DNA of 64,000 nt from Methanomethylovorans sp041447285 (GCF_041447285.1 NZ_JBGMEB010000014.1:62001-126000); one strand, 5' to 3'; numbered from the stretch's first letter, positions 17,200-26,472 are shown. Notes: a model not told the origin generated them from the letters alone. Numbers and translations are program-made.

Positions 17200-17251
17200 G
17201 CAAATGCAGTACTATTGGAGTATGCAAGTAATTTGAAAGAGGAGTGAAATC

Positions 17252-18004
17252 TTGCTTAGTGAACGGGAATTGCAGCGGTACCAACGTCAGATTATGATGT
17301 TCAATGAAGAAGGGCAGGAACGTTTGAAAAGATCCCGTGTATTCATTGCAGGCGGAGGTGGATTAGGTTGCCCCATAGCGCTTTACCTTGCAGTTGCCGG
17401 TGTTGGTTGCATTGATATTGCAGACAGAGATGTTGTGGAGCAGACGAATCTGAACCGTCAGGTGCTGCACTGGGAAAAGGACATTGGAAAACCGAAGGTT
17501 CTCTCAATCGAAGAAAAACTAAGAGACATAAACCCTGATATCAATGTAATTGCCAGGCATGTGACCATCACTGAAGATAACGTCTTGGAACTTGTCAAGG
17601 ACGCTGACATCATTGTGGATGCATTGGATAATTTCTCTGCAAGGTATCTACTCAATAATGCAGCTCTGCAGACCAGTATTCCTCTCGTGCACGGAGGTAT
17701 CAGGGGTTTTGATGGTCAGGTAATGACTGTCATTCCAGGTAAAACTGCTTGTTTAAACTGTGTTTTTCCACATACGCCTCCTGAAGAGGTGTTTCCTGTC
17801 ATCGGTGTGACCCCTGGTATAATTGGGATGCTTCAGGCAAACGAAGTGCTCAAATGTCTTCTCAGAATCGGAGAACCTCTGGAAGGCCGGTTACTCGTGT
17901 GGGACGGGCTCAATAGCAGAATGGATACTTTTGCAGTCAAGCGCAGGGATAACTGTGAAGCTTGCGGGGATCCGACAGACAATTCATCTACAGATCCTGA
18001 TTGA
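17252..18004 (+). CDS. ThiF/MoeB/HesA-family E1-like adenylyltransferase
   Basis: 250 residues starting at TTG 17252, which has a GAGGAG ribosome site; no ATG lies nearby. The nucleotide-binding GGGGLGCPIALYLAVAG, the acidic IADRDVVEQTNLNRQVLH and the zinc pairs CLNC and CEAC are those of E1-like enzymes that adenylate the Gly-Gly end of ThiS/MoaD carriers. There is no rhodanese domain. No carrier gene is adjacent; the ThiS-like protein at 13660 shares the same putative operator and is the best candidate partner. It could also serve MoaD or thiazole synthesis. Confidence 0.88.
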   Translation: MLSERELQRYQRQIMMFNEEGQERLKRSRVFIAGGGGLGCPIALYLAVAGVGCIDIADRDVVEQTNLNRQVLHWEKDIGKPKVLSIEEKLRDINPDINVIARHVTITEDNVLELVKDADIIVDALDNFSARYLLNNAALQTSIPLVHGGIRGFDGQVMTVIPGKTACLNCVFPHTPPEEVFPVIGVTPGIIGMLQANEVLKCLLRIGEPLEGRLLVWDGLNSRMDTFAVKRRDNCEACGDPTDNSSTDPD

Positions 18005-18383
18005 CTTCTTCTTCTTCTTTTATATGGTAATTTATCAATTCACAAGAGTTCCAGTGGAAATAAAGGGGTATTATATTTTTAATGCTTATAAAAACATACT
18101 TTTTATTGCTAAATGCCAACTCTCATAATTCTATGTTATATTTGATTTGCAGTGGTATTTGGAATAAGCATACTTTTTGTAGTTGCTCTTTCTGATTCTT
18201 CTGTTATTCATATTTACAGTTAGCAATGGTCTGAACCTACCAATTTGGTAGAAATTGGTAGGTTTTGGTAGTTCATTCTTCAGGAAACCCGTGGTTTACA
18301 TAAAAATTCCGTTTCTCTGTATTCTCTCCATATCCAAAACTATATCTTCAGTAAAATCATCAAGTCTTAGCGGAGCCATCAAG
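18005..18383 (+). promoter_or_regulatory. Leader region of hdrA with TATA-like box and repeats
   Basis: No gene is seen. TGCTTATAAAAAC (18083-18095) is a TATA candidate. CATACTTTTT occurs twice (near 18097 and 18169). The region ends with a long inverted/direct repeat listed separately. A frame open upstream of the hdrA ATG lacks HdrA similarity and is taken as leader. Confidence 0.4.
18234..18271. repeat. Inverted repeat with three TTGGTAG units at 10-bp spacing
   Basis: AACCTACCAATTT (18234-18246) and AAATTGGTAGGTT (18252-18264) form a perfect 13-bp inverted repeat with a 5-nt gap. TTGGTAG also recurs directly at 18245, 18255 and 18265, exactly one helical turn apart. It lies 113 bp before the hdrA start. 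Confidence 0.7.
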
Positions 18384-20744
18384 ATGCGCATAGGGGTTTA
18401 TATTTGTCATTGCGGGCTGAACATCGCGCACGTAATCAATGTGCATAGCCTGCAGGAGAAGGTCAGCAAGCTAAAAAATGTGGTGCTTGTGAAAGACCTG
18501 CAATTTATGTGCTCGGATTCCGGTCAGGATTCCATAGTTGAAGATATAAAAGAACACGATCTAAATCATATTCTAGTGGCGGCATGCTCTCCAAAGCTGC
18601 ATGAACCCACTTTCAGAAGAGTGCTGCAAAAGGCCGGGCTTAACCCGTATATGATGGAAATGGTGAATATAAGGGAACAATGTTCCTGGGTTCACATGGA
18701 AGAGCCACAGCTCGCCACTCAGAAAGCCTTCGATCTCATACGCATGGGTATCGCACGTTTGAAATTACTGGACCCGCTACAGATCAAGAAAGTGCCTGCA
18801 AACAAGGATGTAATGATCATAGGAGCTGGTGTTGCAGGTATAGAAGCTGCTCTTACCCTTGCTGACAGTGGTTATCATGTGCACGTTATAGAAAAGGAGC
18901 CAACTATCGGCGGAAAGATGGCATTGCTTAATGAGGTATTTCCCACCAACGACTGCTCCATATGCGTATTAGCGCCCAAAATGACCGATGTGCAGCAGCA
19001 TCCGTCTATAAACCTCATGACCATGTCTGAGGTTTCTGAGGTTCGGGGATTTGCAGGCAATTTTGAGGTAACAGTAAAAACAAAGCCCAGATATGTAAAA
19101 GAAGATCTCTGCAAGGGCTGTGTGGACGAATGTTCAAGAGTATGTCCTGTAGAAATCGCCAACCGTTTTGATATGGGTATGGGAAAAACTAAGGCAATAA
19201 ACATGCCAATACCCCAGGCTGTGCCCCAGGTAGCTTACATAGATAATGATTATTGTGTGGGCTGTGGCCTGTGCCTGCAGGCTTGCCCTGCAGATGCCAT
19301 TGATTATAACATGAAGGAAAAGGCATCTTCCTTCAAAGTAGGTGCCATTATCCTTGCCAACGGCTACAAGCTATTTGATGCGACACGCAAGGAAGAATAC
19401 GGCTATGGTGTCTATCCTGATGTCATAACTAACATGGAACTGGAACGCCTGCTCAATGCATCCGGACCCACAAGAGGAAAAGTGCTTGTGCCTTCCACCA
19501 GAGAAGTACCTCGAAAAGTGGCTTTCATCCAGTGTGTAGGTTCAAGGGACGAAACTGTCGGTAACCCATATTGTTCACGGATATGTTGCATGTCCGCTAT
19601 GAAGAATGCCCAGTTACTAAAAGAAAGGTATCATGATATTGAGATCGTTATCCATTATATCGATATACGGGCTGCAGGCGAGATGTATGAGGAATATTAT
19701 ATCCGTTCCCAATCAATGGGCATCGATTTCATCCGGGGAAAAGTAGCTGAGGTGCAAAGGGATATCAATGGAAAGCTGTTCCTGAGGTTCGAGGATACAT
19801 TAAGTTCTGAGGTATGTGAAGAACAATATGATCTTGTTGTACTTTCCACAGGTATGGAAGCCCCCGATGATGCAGATAAAACCGCCAGGGTCCTAAATAT
19901 TTCCCGTCGTGCGGACCGTTTCTTTGCTATTGCCCATCCAAAGATGAGACCCGTGGATTCCCATGTGAAAGGAATATATATAGCAGGCTGTGCTTCCGGT
20001 CCAAAGGAGATACAAGCCGCCATCGCTCAGGGAATAGCAGCTTCAGCCAAAACCATGCAATTACTCTCCAGAGGTGAACTGGAAACTGATCCCCAGAGCG
20101 CTCATATTGATGAGGAGAAGTGCATTGGGTGCCAGATATGTCAGGATGTGTGCCAGTTCGGGAAAATAAAGATCTACAATGGAAAGGCAACGGTGGATGA
20201 GGTTTCATGTCACGGATGCGGTGCATGCAGTGCATCCTGTCCAACAAATGCCATCTGGATGCGTAACAGCACTGATGAACAGATACTCGCCCAGGTGCGT
20301 GCAGCCACAGAAGTGAAATCGGAATTCCCCCTCATTGTGGCATTCCTCTGCAACTGGTGCAGCTATACATGCGCTGATCTTGCAGGTGTTTCAAGGATAC
20401 AGTATCCCACCAACATAAGAGCTATCAGGGTCATGTGCGCAGGACGTGTGGATCCGGAGTTCGTGCTTGAGGCTCTCAAAGGTGGAGCCGATGGTGTGCT
20501 GGTAGCAGGGTGCAGGCTTGGTGAATGTCACTACATATTTGCCAACTACAATGCAAAAAAGAGGATGGAATTGCTTCAGGGAGTGCTTGAGGACATTGGC
20601 ATCAACCCCCATCGTCTGAAAGTGGAATGGATATCAGCAGCCGAGGGTGAAAGGTTTGCTAAATCCATTGAGGCTTTCGTGGATGAGCTTAAGGAGATGG
20701 GGCCCATAGGTTCAGAACTGCTGGAGGAGAAAAATGACAGATGA
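18384..20744 (+). CDS. hdrA: HdrA-MvhD fusion, electron-bifurcating heterodisulfide reductase flavin subunit
   Basis: 786 residues from ATG 18384 (MRIGVYICHCGLNIAHVINV). HdrA carries the FAD that splits electron pairs in soluble CoM-S-S-CoB heterodisulfide reductases. Order: N-terminal cluster domain; FAD site VMIIGAGVAGIEAALTLAD (about residues 143-161); IGGKMALLNEVFPTNDCSIC; inserted ferredoxin pair (CKGCVDECSRVCP, CVGCGLCLQACP); C-terminal ferredoxin pair (CIGCQICQDVC, CHGCGACSASCP). Residues from about 660 form an MvhD domain with CNWCSYTC, MCAGRVDP and GCRLGECHY. Such fusions are known as HdrA2 in Methanosarcina. The expected hdrB and hdrC do not follow; the polyferredoxin gene overlaps by 11 bp. 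Confidence 0.92.
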   Translation: MRIGVYICHCGLNIAHVINVHSLQEKVSKLKNVVLVKDLQFMCSDSGQDSIVEDIKEHDLNHILVAACSPKLHEPTFRRVLQKAGLNPYMMEMVNIREQCSWVHMEEPQLATQKAFDLIRMGIARLKLLDPLQIKKVPANKDVMIIGAGVAGIEAALTLADSGYHVHVIEKEPTIGGKMALLNEVFPTNDCSICVLAPKMTDVQQHPSINLMTMSEVSEVRGFAGNFEVTVKTKPRYVKEDLCKGCVDECSRVCPVEIANRFDMGMGKTKAINMPIPQAVPQVAYIDNDYCVGCGLCLQACPADAIDYNMKEKASSFKVGAIILANGYKLFDATRKEEYGYGVYPDVITNMELERLLNASGPTRGKVLVPSTREVPRKVAFIQCVGSRDETVGNPYCSRICCMSAMKNAQLLKERYHDIEIVIHYIDIRAAGEMYEEYYIRSQSMGIDFIRGKVAEVQRDINGKLFLRFEDTLSSEVCEEQYDLVVLSTGMEAPDDADKTARVLNISRRADRFFAIAHPKMRPVDSHVKGIYIAGCASGPKEIQAAIAQGIAASAKTMQLLSRGELETDPQSAHIDEEKCIGCQICQDVCQFGKIKIYNGKATVDEVSCHGCGACSASCPTNAIWMRNSTDEQILAQVRAATEVKSEFPLIVAFLCNWCSYTCADLAGVSRIQYPTNIRAIRVMCAGRVDPEFVLEALKGGADGVLVAGCRLGECHYIFANYNAKKRMELLQGVLEDIGINPHRLKVEWISAAEGERFAKSIEAFVDELKEMGPIGSELLEEKNDR

Positions 20745-22059
20745 GGGTAATGGCAAGTCCATGTCCATGGAAAAGGAAATGGATGTTGATGGCACTCATT
20801 TTATCTATCGGCAGGTAAGTGATCGATCCAGAAAGATACTGGACTATGATTACAAGCGATGTATTGGCTGTGGTATCTGCGTAGGTCTTTGTCCCACAAA
20901 GGCTTTGGAACTTGGCCCGATGAAAGAGATTGCCACAGGGCTGGATGTGCCTCCCGTAATTATGGAACTTGATAAATGCACTTTCTGTTCCATGTGTGTC
21001 CAGTTCTGTCCCATGCATGCATATTCTATGACTGAGGAGGGAAATTTCCCCACAGATGAGGCTTTTCCTCAATACGATTCTTTCGTGAGGACGAACGAAA
21101 AGTGTCTGCCGTGTACCTTATGTGAGGCAGCATGTCCTGAAGATGCTATCAAGCTTGAACTGGATATGCCTACTAAAGCAGAGGTATCTCCTTTTAAGGA
21201 AGGCATGGAAGGACAAATTGAAGTTGACACTGAAAAATGTAACATGTGTGGTCTATGTGCCCGGTTCTGCGATGCATTCCTGCTTATAGACAGAGAAAAG
21301 ACTCCCACAGATGTCTGGCCTTTTGAGCAGTTGCTGGTAGATGAGGATAAATGTGATTACTGTACTCTATGTCAGGATATTTGTCCTGAGGATGCTATTC
21401 GTGTGGTAGGCGAGAAAAGAGGGGAAGCTCCTCGTGTTGCTGGCAGGGTACTGATAGATGATAAAAAATGCACTCTTTGTACCTGGTGCAAGATAGTATG
21501 TCCTTATAGTGCAATGGATATTAAGAAACCCTTTGAGGGCAAGATCACGCTCATAGCTCCTAATGTGAGCAAATGTGATCCGCAGGGTTGTCATGGTTGC
21601 TTTAATGTCTGTCCATCCCACTTGTGGTATGTGTCTAAAGACGGTAAGATTGCCATGCAAGAAAAAATGTGTACCTATTGCGGTGCCTGTGTGAATGCCT
21701 GCCCGAAAGATGTGATGCATGTAGAAAGACACTTAGTGCACCACACGGAGATCGTTAATAGTCCCTGGGCTAATCAGTGGAAAGATGCCATTGATTCCAT
21801 GATCACAGGAAAACGTCTCCATCCGGATGTATCCCGTACACTTGAAGTAGAACCTGAGCCACCTAGAGAACATGTGGATATAGAACCTCCTATAATAGAC
21901 GGTAACCTTCTGGAACTTGCAAAAGCACGGCTTGAAAAGGTTGCGCCTGCTTTTAGAATCGCTCCTATTAGAAGAATGGTGGAAAAGTCCGAAGAGGTTG
22001 AATCTGTGCGGAATCAAATAAGGGAACAGATACTTAAGAACAATAATAGGGAACAATAA
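20734..22059 (+). CDS. Polyferredoxin with eight [4Fe-4S] motifs
   Basis: 441 residues. Eight cysteine motifs can be counted: CIGCGICVGLCP, CTFCSMCVQFCP, CLPCTLCEAACP, CNMCGLCARFC, CDYCTLCQDICP, CTLCTWCKIVCP, CHGCFNVCP (with an upstream Cys in CDPQG) and CTYCGACVNACP. This is a cytoplasmic electron wire. The start overlaps hdrA by 11 bp, so it should accept or supply electrons for that HdrA. The last 100 residues lack cysteine and are charged. Confidence 0.93.
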   Translation: MTDEGNGKSMSMEKEMDVDGTHFIYRQVSDRSRKILDYDYKRCIGCGICVGLCPTKALELGPMKEIATGLDVPPVIMELDKCTFCSMCVQFCPMHAYSMTEEGNFPTDEAFPQYDSFVRTNEKCLPCTLCEAACPEDAIKLELDMPTKAEVSPFKEGMEGQIEVDTEKCNMCGLCARFCDAFLLIDREKTPTDVWPFEQLLVDEDKCDYCTLCQDICPEDAIRVVGEKRGEAPRVAGRVLIDDKKCTLCTWCKIVCPYSAMDIKKPFEGKITLIAPNVSKCDPQGCHGCFNVCPSHLWYVSKDGKIAMQEKMCTYCGACVNACPKDVMHVERHLVHHTEIVNSPWANQWKDAIDSMITGKRLHPDVSRTLEVEPEPPREHVDIEPPIIDGNLLELAKARLEKVAPAFRIAPIRRMVEKSEEVESVRNQIREQILKNNNREQ

Positions 22060-22129
22060 TTAATACTTGCCTTACTATACGGTCAGAAAGTTGTAGACAA
22101 GATCACATTCCTGAAGGGGATTATTTCTC

Positions 22130-24043
22130 ATGGCTGATAACATAGCTGATAAATTAGATTACAGAGCTCTTGGTTTGAAATGCGGACTTGAGATCCACCA
22201 GCAGCTGGACTCAAAGCAAAAATTATTCTGCAGATGCCCCACGATCATACGGGATATAAAAGAATCAACTTCTGAGTTTTTCAGATTCCTGCGACCCACA
22301 GCCAGTGAGATGGGAGAGACTGACAGGGCTGCCCTGGAACAGTCTAAGCTTAACCGCAAATACTGTTACAAAGCCTATGATTCCACATGCCTTGTGGAAA
22401 ATGATGATGAGCCGCCTACTGAGGTCAATCCGGAAGCCCTTGACATAGCCCTTGTGATTACGAAACTATTACACATGGAGCCTGTCGATCAGATGCATGT
22501 AATGCGTAAGATAGTAGTTGATGGTTCCAATACTAGTGGTTTTCAGCGTACTGCTTTCCTTGCAAAAGGTGGTTATCTGGAAACTTCCCAAGGACATGTG
22601 GGTGTGGATGTGCTGTGTCTGGAAGAAGAAGCTTGCCAGAAAATAGAGGATAAGGGAGATGTGGTGATATATTCCCTGGACAGGCTGGGTATCCCTCTTG
22701 TGGAAATAGGCACTGCACCGGATATTATATCTCCTGCACATGCGAAGGAAACAGCACAGCAGATAGGCATGCTGCTGCGTTCTACGGGCAAGGTTAAACG
22801 TGGTCTTGGTACTATCCGTCAGGATGTTAATATTTCAATAGCAAAAGGTGCCAGAGTTGAACTAAAAGGTGTTCAGGCTCTGGATATCCTTGAGCTGCTT
22901 GTGGAAAGGGAAGTAGAGCGTCAGGTAAATCTGCTTGATATAAGGGACGCACTGCTCTCAAAAAATGCATCAGTACATGATGTTATATTTGATGTGACAA
23001 ACGTCTTTGAAAAGACCACATCCAAGGTTATACAGAAATCCTTGAAGAAAGGCAAGGTGCTTGCTATATTGCTTCCAGGGTTTGCAGGATTCGTTGGCAG
23101 GGAAGTGCAGCCTGGCAGAAGGCTTGGTACAGAATTCTCTGACCGTGCCAAAACATCAGGAGTAGGCGGTATATTCCATACTGATGAGCTTCCAAACTAT
23201 GGAATTACTAAGGAAGAGGTTCTTGAGCTGCGTAAGGCTGTGGGTGCAAAGGAAGGCGACGCAGTCATAATGGTGGCAGATGTCGAGAAGCGTGCCAGGG
23301 GTGCTATGGAAAGTGTCATAAAAAGAGCAAAAGAAGCTCTTACTGGCGTCCCTGAAGAGACACGCAAAGCACTTCCTGACGGGAACAGCTCTTACCTGCG
23401 GCCGCTTCCGGGGGCAGCAAGGATGTATCCTGAAACTGATGTACCCCAGGCAGATATTTCAAAGGAGCATTTTGATAAAATTCTAATACCCGAACTGCTT
23501 ACAGAGAAATCAAAGAGGTTTACTGCAGAACTTAACTTAAGCAGTGAGCTTGCGGACATGATCGTATATTCACAGTATCTTCCTCTTTTTGAGGAACTGG
23601 TTGCATGTTTCCATGATGGGAAACTCGTAACACCGACACTTGTCTCCAGAATTCTTACGGGTATGCTTCCGGAACTTAAACGTGATGGAGTGGACATTGA
23701 CAAACTTTGTGATGATCATTTCAGGCAAGTGTTCTCTTTGGTTGAACAAGGTGCATTTTCCAGAGAAGGTATTGACCCGGTTCTTAGGATACTTGCTCAG
23801 AAGCCACAAATATCTGCAGAGAAGGCTGCTGCTGAAGCAGGGCTTTCAGGCAGTGATACTGCTGAGATAGAGAAATTTATTGAGGCTATGATCAGCGAAA
23901 GGCAGGAATTTGTTAAGCAAAAAGGTCCTGGATCCGTGGGTCCGCTTATGGGTGTGGTGATGGCTGAGTTCAGGGGTAAGGTCGATGGAAAGATATTAAG
24001 TGAACTCCTGATACAAAAGATCAACCAATTCCTGAATAGCTGA
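22130..24043 (+). CDS. gatE: Glu-tRNA(Gln) amidotransferase subunit E
   Basis: 637 residues. GatE with GatD (elsewhere) forms the archaeal GatDE that turns Glu-tRNA(Gln) into Gln-tRNA(Gln). Evidence: LGLKCGLEIHQQLDSKQKLF, the GatB-type kinase core with the SNTSGFQRTAF and RLGIPLVEIGTAPDI regions, the AspRS-like GAD insertion (about 290-420), and the C-terminal helical YqeY-like tail. It is preceded by a 70-bp gap after the polyferredoxin gene, with a GAAGGGG ribosome site. Confidence 0.95.
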   Translation: MADNIADKLDYRALGLKCGLEIHQQLDSKQKLFCRCPTIIRDIKESTSEFFRFLRPTASEMGETDRAALEQSKLNRKYCYKAYDSTCLVENDDEPPTEVNPEALDIALVITKLLHMEPVDQMHVMRKIVVDGSNTSGFQRTAFLAKGGYLETSQGHVGVDVLCLEEEACQKIEDKGDVVIYSLDRLGIPLVEIGTAPDIISPAHAKETAQQIGMLLRSTGKVKRGLGTIRQDVNISIAKGARVELKGVQALDILELLVEREVERQVNLLDIRDALLSKNASVHDVIFDVTNVFEKTTSKVIQKSLKKGKVLAILLPGFAGFVGREVQPGRRLGTEFSDRAKTSGVGGIFHTDELPNYGITKEEVLELRKAVGAKEGDAVIMVADVEKRARGAMESVIKRAKEALTGVPEETRKALPDGNSSYLRPLPGAARMYPETDVPQADISKEHFDKILIPELLTEKSKRFTAELNLSSELADMIVYSQYLPLFEELVACFHDGKLVTPTLVSRILTGMLPELKRDGVDIDKLCDDHFRQVFSLVEQGAFSREGIDPVLRILAQKPQISAEKAAAEAGLSGSDTAEIEKFIEAMISERQEFVKQKGPGSVGPLMGVVMAEFRGKVDGKILSELLIQKINQFLNS

Positions 24044-24060
24044 ACTGATTATTGATTAAT

Positions 24061-24119
24061 GGGAAATATATTTTTCAGTATATCGGTTGATTTCCCATAT
24101 TTTTCTATCTTCTTTTTTT
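24061..24119 (+). terminator. Terminator of gatE
   Basis: GGGAAAT (24061-24067) pairs with ATTTCCC (24090-24096) and is followed by pyrimidine-rich sequence ending in eight T residues near 24112-24119. Confidence 0.45.
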
Positions 24120-24181
24120 TGATGATTGCCTGAAGGCTACTCTGACTGTGTTGATGCAGGCAGAAGTGCTGTTGCAGGAAT

Positions 24182-24463
24182 GGGCGGTGGGGGGTTGAAG
24201 GTGATTTACAGCATTTTAGAGACGTTACATATCTTAGAAATCAGGCATTAGTAGATAAAAAGTTTGAGGAGAAGATTAAGACGAGGCAACCTATTGAAAG
24301 ATCAAATAGACACATCAAAGGTAGGGTAACCTTTGATGTGAGAAAAATACAGAAGAATAGCAGGGAACTCTATTCAATAGTAAGATTTGTGGCATACCAG
24401 TTTATGATACTGACAAATTTACAAAATAAGATTGAGAAGATTAACTTAAACAGATATTTCTAA
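24182..24463 (+). pseudogene. C-terminal remnant of a DDE-type IS transposase
   Basis: An open stretch without a start codon reads about 87 residues in the sure part, from codon 24200 to the TAA at 24461-24463. It contains RQPIERSNRHIKGRVTFD and ELYSIVRFVAYQFMILTNL, typical of the last part of IS4/IS1182-like DDE transposases, with the catalytic Glu within PIERSN. The N-terminal and middle parts are absent and no terminal inverted repeats are visible, so this is a decayed insertion between gatE and the isochorismatase gene. Confidence 0.65.
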
Positions 24464-24588
24464 GAAAATGTTCATCAAATTAGAATGGAGGAAAAGAGGA
24501 GCTAATTTGATAATCTCAGTATGTTTAAAATAATCAATGAAATATAATCTGGCAACTCATTCGTATATATAACAGATATCGTAGTGCC

Positions 24589-24602
24589 GAAAGGTATATA
24601 TA
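24589..24602 (+). promoter_or_regulatory. BRE/TATA promoter of the isochorismatase-like gene
   Basis: GAAAGGTATATATA is a strong archaeal BRE-TATA element. The identical 14 bases occur at 26459-26472 before carA. From here to the gene start at 24762 is a leader of about 135 nt with no other recognisable feature. Confidence 0.5.
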
Positions 24603-24761
24603 AAGTTACACATAACACTTATTTTAGGTAATTAAAAGGTACAATACATCTTAATTTAAGGAGAAAGCAGTGGGGCAATGATATCTCCTTTTAATCGGTG
24701 GTAACTGTAATATGATGTATTGATTATTCTTGGCACCAATAATATTATAGAGGGAGTGGAA

Positions 24762-25388
24762 ATGACAAAAATAATCAGAAATAGCGCAGCTTTTATCATA
24801 GTGGATGCACAGAACTTCGTTCTTCATGAAAAAGGGCTTGCTGCGCAGTGGGGAGCCTGGAAATTCGCCCGGGAAAAAGGGATAGTGAAGAGTACGGTAA
24901 AAGCCATAGAAAGGTTTCGGGCAGAGAAAATACCCATAATCTTCGTTATAATGGAGCTGCGGCCGCAGATATCACAGGCTCTGAATGCGAATCTTCCAGA
25001 TATAGATTTCTGGAAACCGATCAAAGGACTGGATTTTACGAAAATAACCCGTGAAGAAGGAGAATTCCAGGGTAGGGTTATCGATGAGTTCATACCTCAT
25101 CCTGAAGATATCATAGTTGCAAAACACCACACTATGAGTGGTTTTCATGGCACGGACCTTGACAAAATACTCAGGTCTCTACACTATGATACTCTGCTTT
25201 TCGGAGGTGCCATTACGAACCTCTGTGTTGAAGGCACGGTGAGGGGAGCTTTTGACAGAGGATATAACTGTGTTGTGCTGAGCGACTGTGTGACTTCGAT
25301 CAGTGAAGAAGCCCAGAGTTTTGCTACAGAGTTTGTTTTTCCAAAATTTGGCAGGGTCTGCACTTCTGAGGAACTTGAGATAATGTGA
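24762..25388 (+). CDS. Isochorismatase-family cysteine hydrolase
   Basis: 208 residues from ATG 24762, which has AGAGGGAGTG as a ribosome site; a TTG-started longer frame is unlikely. FIIVDAQNFVLHEKG holds the catalytic Asp, and the cysteine lies in LLFGGAITNLCVEGTVRGAF, after the cis-peptide region. VAKHHTMSGFHGTDLD fits the nicotinamidase-like subgroup. The substrate is not predictable; nicotinamide, an amide or isochorismate are possible. Single gene. Confidence 0.82.
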   Translation: MTKIIRNSAAFIIVDAQNFVLHEKGLAAQWGAWKFAREKGIVKSTVKAIERFRAEKIPIIFVIMELRPQISQALNANLPDIDFWKPIKGLDFTKITREEGEFQGRVIDEFIPHPEDIIVAKHHTMSGFHGTDLDKILRSLHYDTLLFGGAITNLCVEGTVRGAFDRGYNCVVLSDCVTSISEEAQSFATEFVFPKFGRVCTSEELEIM

Positions 25389-25554
25389 AAAAACATACTC
25401 TTAGAAGTAAAAACCAGCGAGTTGAGTATGCATTTTTAAGGGAGTATAGTATGACTCTTGTGTTTCGGGATTGACGGCTGAGTAATGAGGAGAGTGAATC
25501 ATCAATGACAGAAGAAAATGAATCTAACAAAAAAGTTGTTGGGGGGATTAATTA

Positions 25555-26277
25555 TTGTCGATAAGTAAATATTCAATTTTATTTATCTTTTTGACCTTAC
25601 TTATATTATTGTCACCCTTAGCTTCTGGTAATAATACAGAATTACTTATTGATAAGGGTATCTCTATATCAGAGCAAATACAAAAAGGACGAGAGTTTTC
25701 GATTTTTATAACTATAAGTAATCCATATGACGCTATTATTACAGGAAATTTAAGTTTAATTGTTCCTGCTTATTTCGAAATACAAAGTTCTCCTACCATT
25801 CCAATTAATTTGGGACCGCATAGCAGTCAAACATATAGTTTTATTGCACGTCCTACTCTAATTAGGAATAATCTTTTATCTGTTGATTTTTTTAAAACAT
25901 TTGCAGTTGGTGCATCACCGGGAAAACACAAATTGTATTTTAACATAAATTATGGATATAATGGGACCATTCAAAGCGATACTTATCCTTTTGAGATATT
26001 AGTTGTTTCTTCATATTTGTCACTACTTCCAGCTTGTATCATTGGAGGCCTGTTAGGAAGTATTTTAAAAATATTGACAAAAGAAAATGATTTGAAAAAA
26101 CTAATTAGCAGCGGTATATCAGGATGGAGGCCATTGTTATGGGGATTTATTGGTGCAGTTTTAGCCATTTTAATTCAACCCTTCGGCGAAATTTATAATT
26201 TCCAGGGAGCGATATTATTAGGTACTACTATTGGTTATTTGGGGAGCAGTGTTATTGAGGATATTTTGAAAAGGTAA
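25555..26277 (+). CDS. Hypothetical secreted/membrane protein with C-terminal membrane helices
   Basis: 240 residues starting at TTG 25555 after GGGGGG. An N-terminal signal sequence (YSILFIFLTLLILLSPLASG) precedes an extracellular beta-rich domain of about 130 residues (FSIFITISNPYDAIITGNLS), then two or three membrane segments (SLLPACIIGGLLGSIL, PLLWGFIGAVLAILIQPF, GAILLGTTIGYLGSSV). A 19-codon frame with an ATG (25505-25564) overlaps the start and could be a leader peptide. The layout suggests an anchored cell-surface domain; no family is recognised. Codon use is AT-rich. Confidence 0.65.
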   Translation: MSISKYSILFIFLTLLILLSPLASGNNTELLIDKGISISEQIQKGREFSIFITISNPYDAIITGNLSLIVPAYFEIQSSPTIPINLGPHSSQTYSFIARPTLIRNNLLSVDFFKTFAVGASPGKHKLYFNINYGYNGTIQSDTYPFEILVVSSYLSLLPACIIGGLLGSILKILTKENDLKKLISSGISGWRPLLWGFIGAVLAILIQPFGEIYNFQGAILLGTTIGYLGSSVIEDILKR

Positions 26278-26458
26278 AGAGTCGGTTCTGTAGATAGCCT
26301 AATAGATAGTATATATTCCAAAAAAATCCCATCTTATATGAGAGATTATGAAGGTGCGGCAGGTCGGATGTATCTGTATTTGTGATGATATCGGCCACAA
26401 AAGGTATTAAAAATCTCTTTTTTCATTTTCTCTGTTGATTCTATTGAGGGATGTGGCA

Positions 26459-26472
26459 GAAAGGTATATATA
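26459..26472 (+). promoter_or_regulatory. BRE/TATA promoter of carAB
   Basis: GAAAGGTATATATA, the same 14 bases as before the isochorismatase gene. About 25 bp downstream GATGT/ACATC arms flank a 6-nt centre (26485-26500), a possible operator. Confidence 0.5.

Noticed and set aside
18034..18047. TTCACAAGAGTTCC after the ThiF-like gene as a regulon site
   Set aside because: Right half does not match and no TATA box is suitably placed.
18255..18383. N-terminal extension of HdrA by 43 residues
   Set aside because: The extension is not HdrA-like, whereas MRIGVYICHCG at 18384 is the usual start.
25505..25564. 19-codon frame as a separate gene
   Set aside because: Too short to support alone; mentioned as a possible leader peptide of the gene it overlaps.
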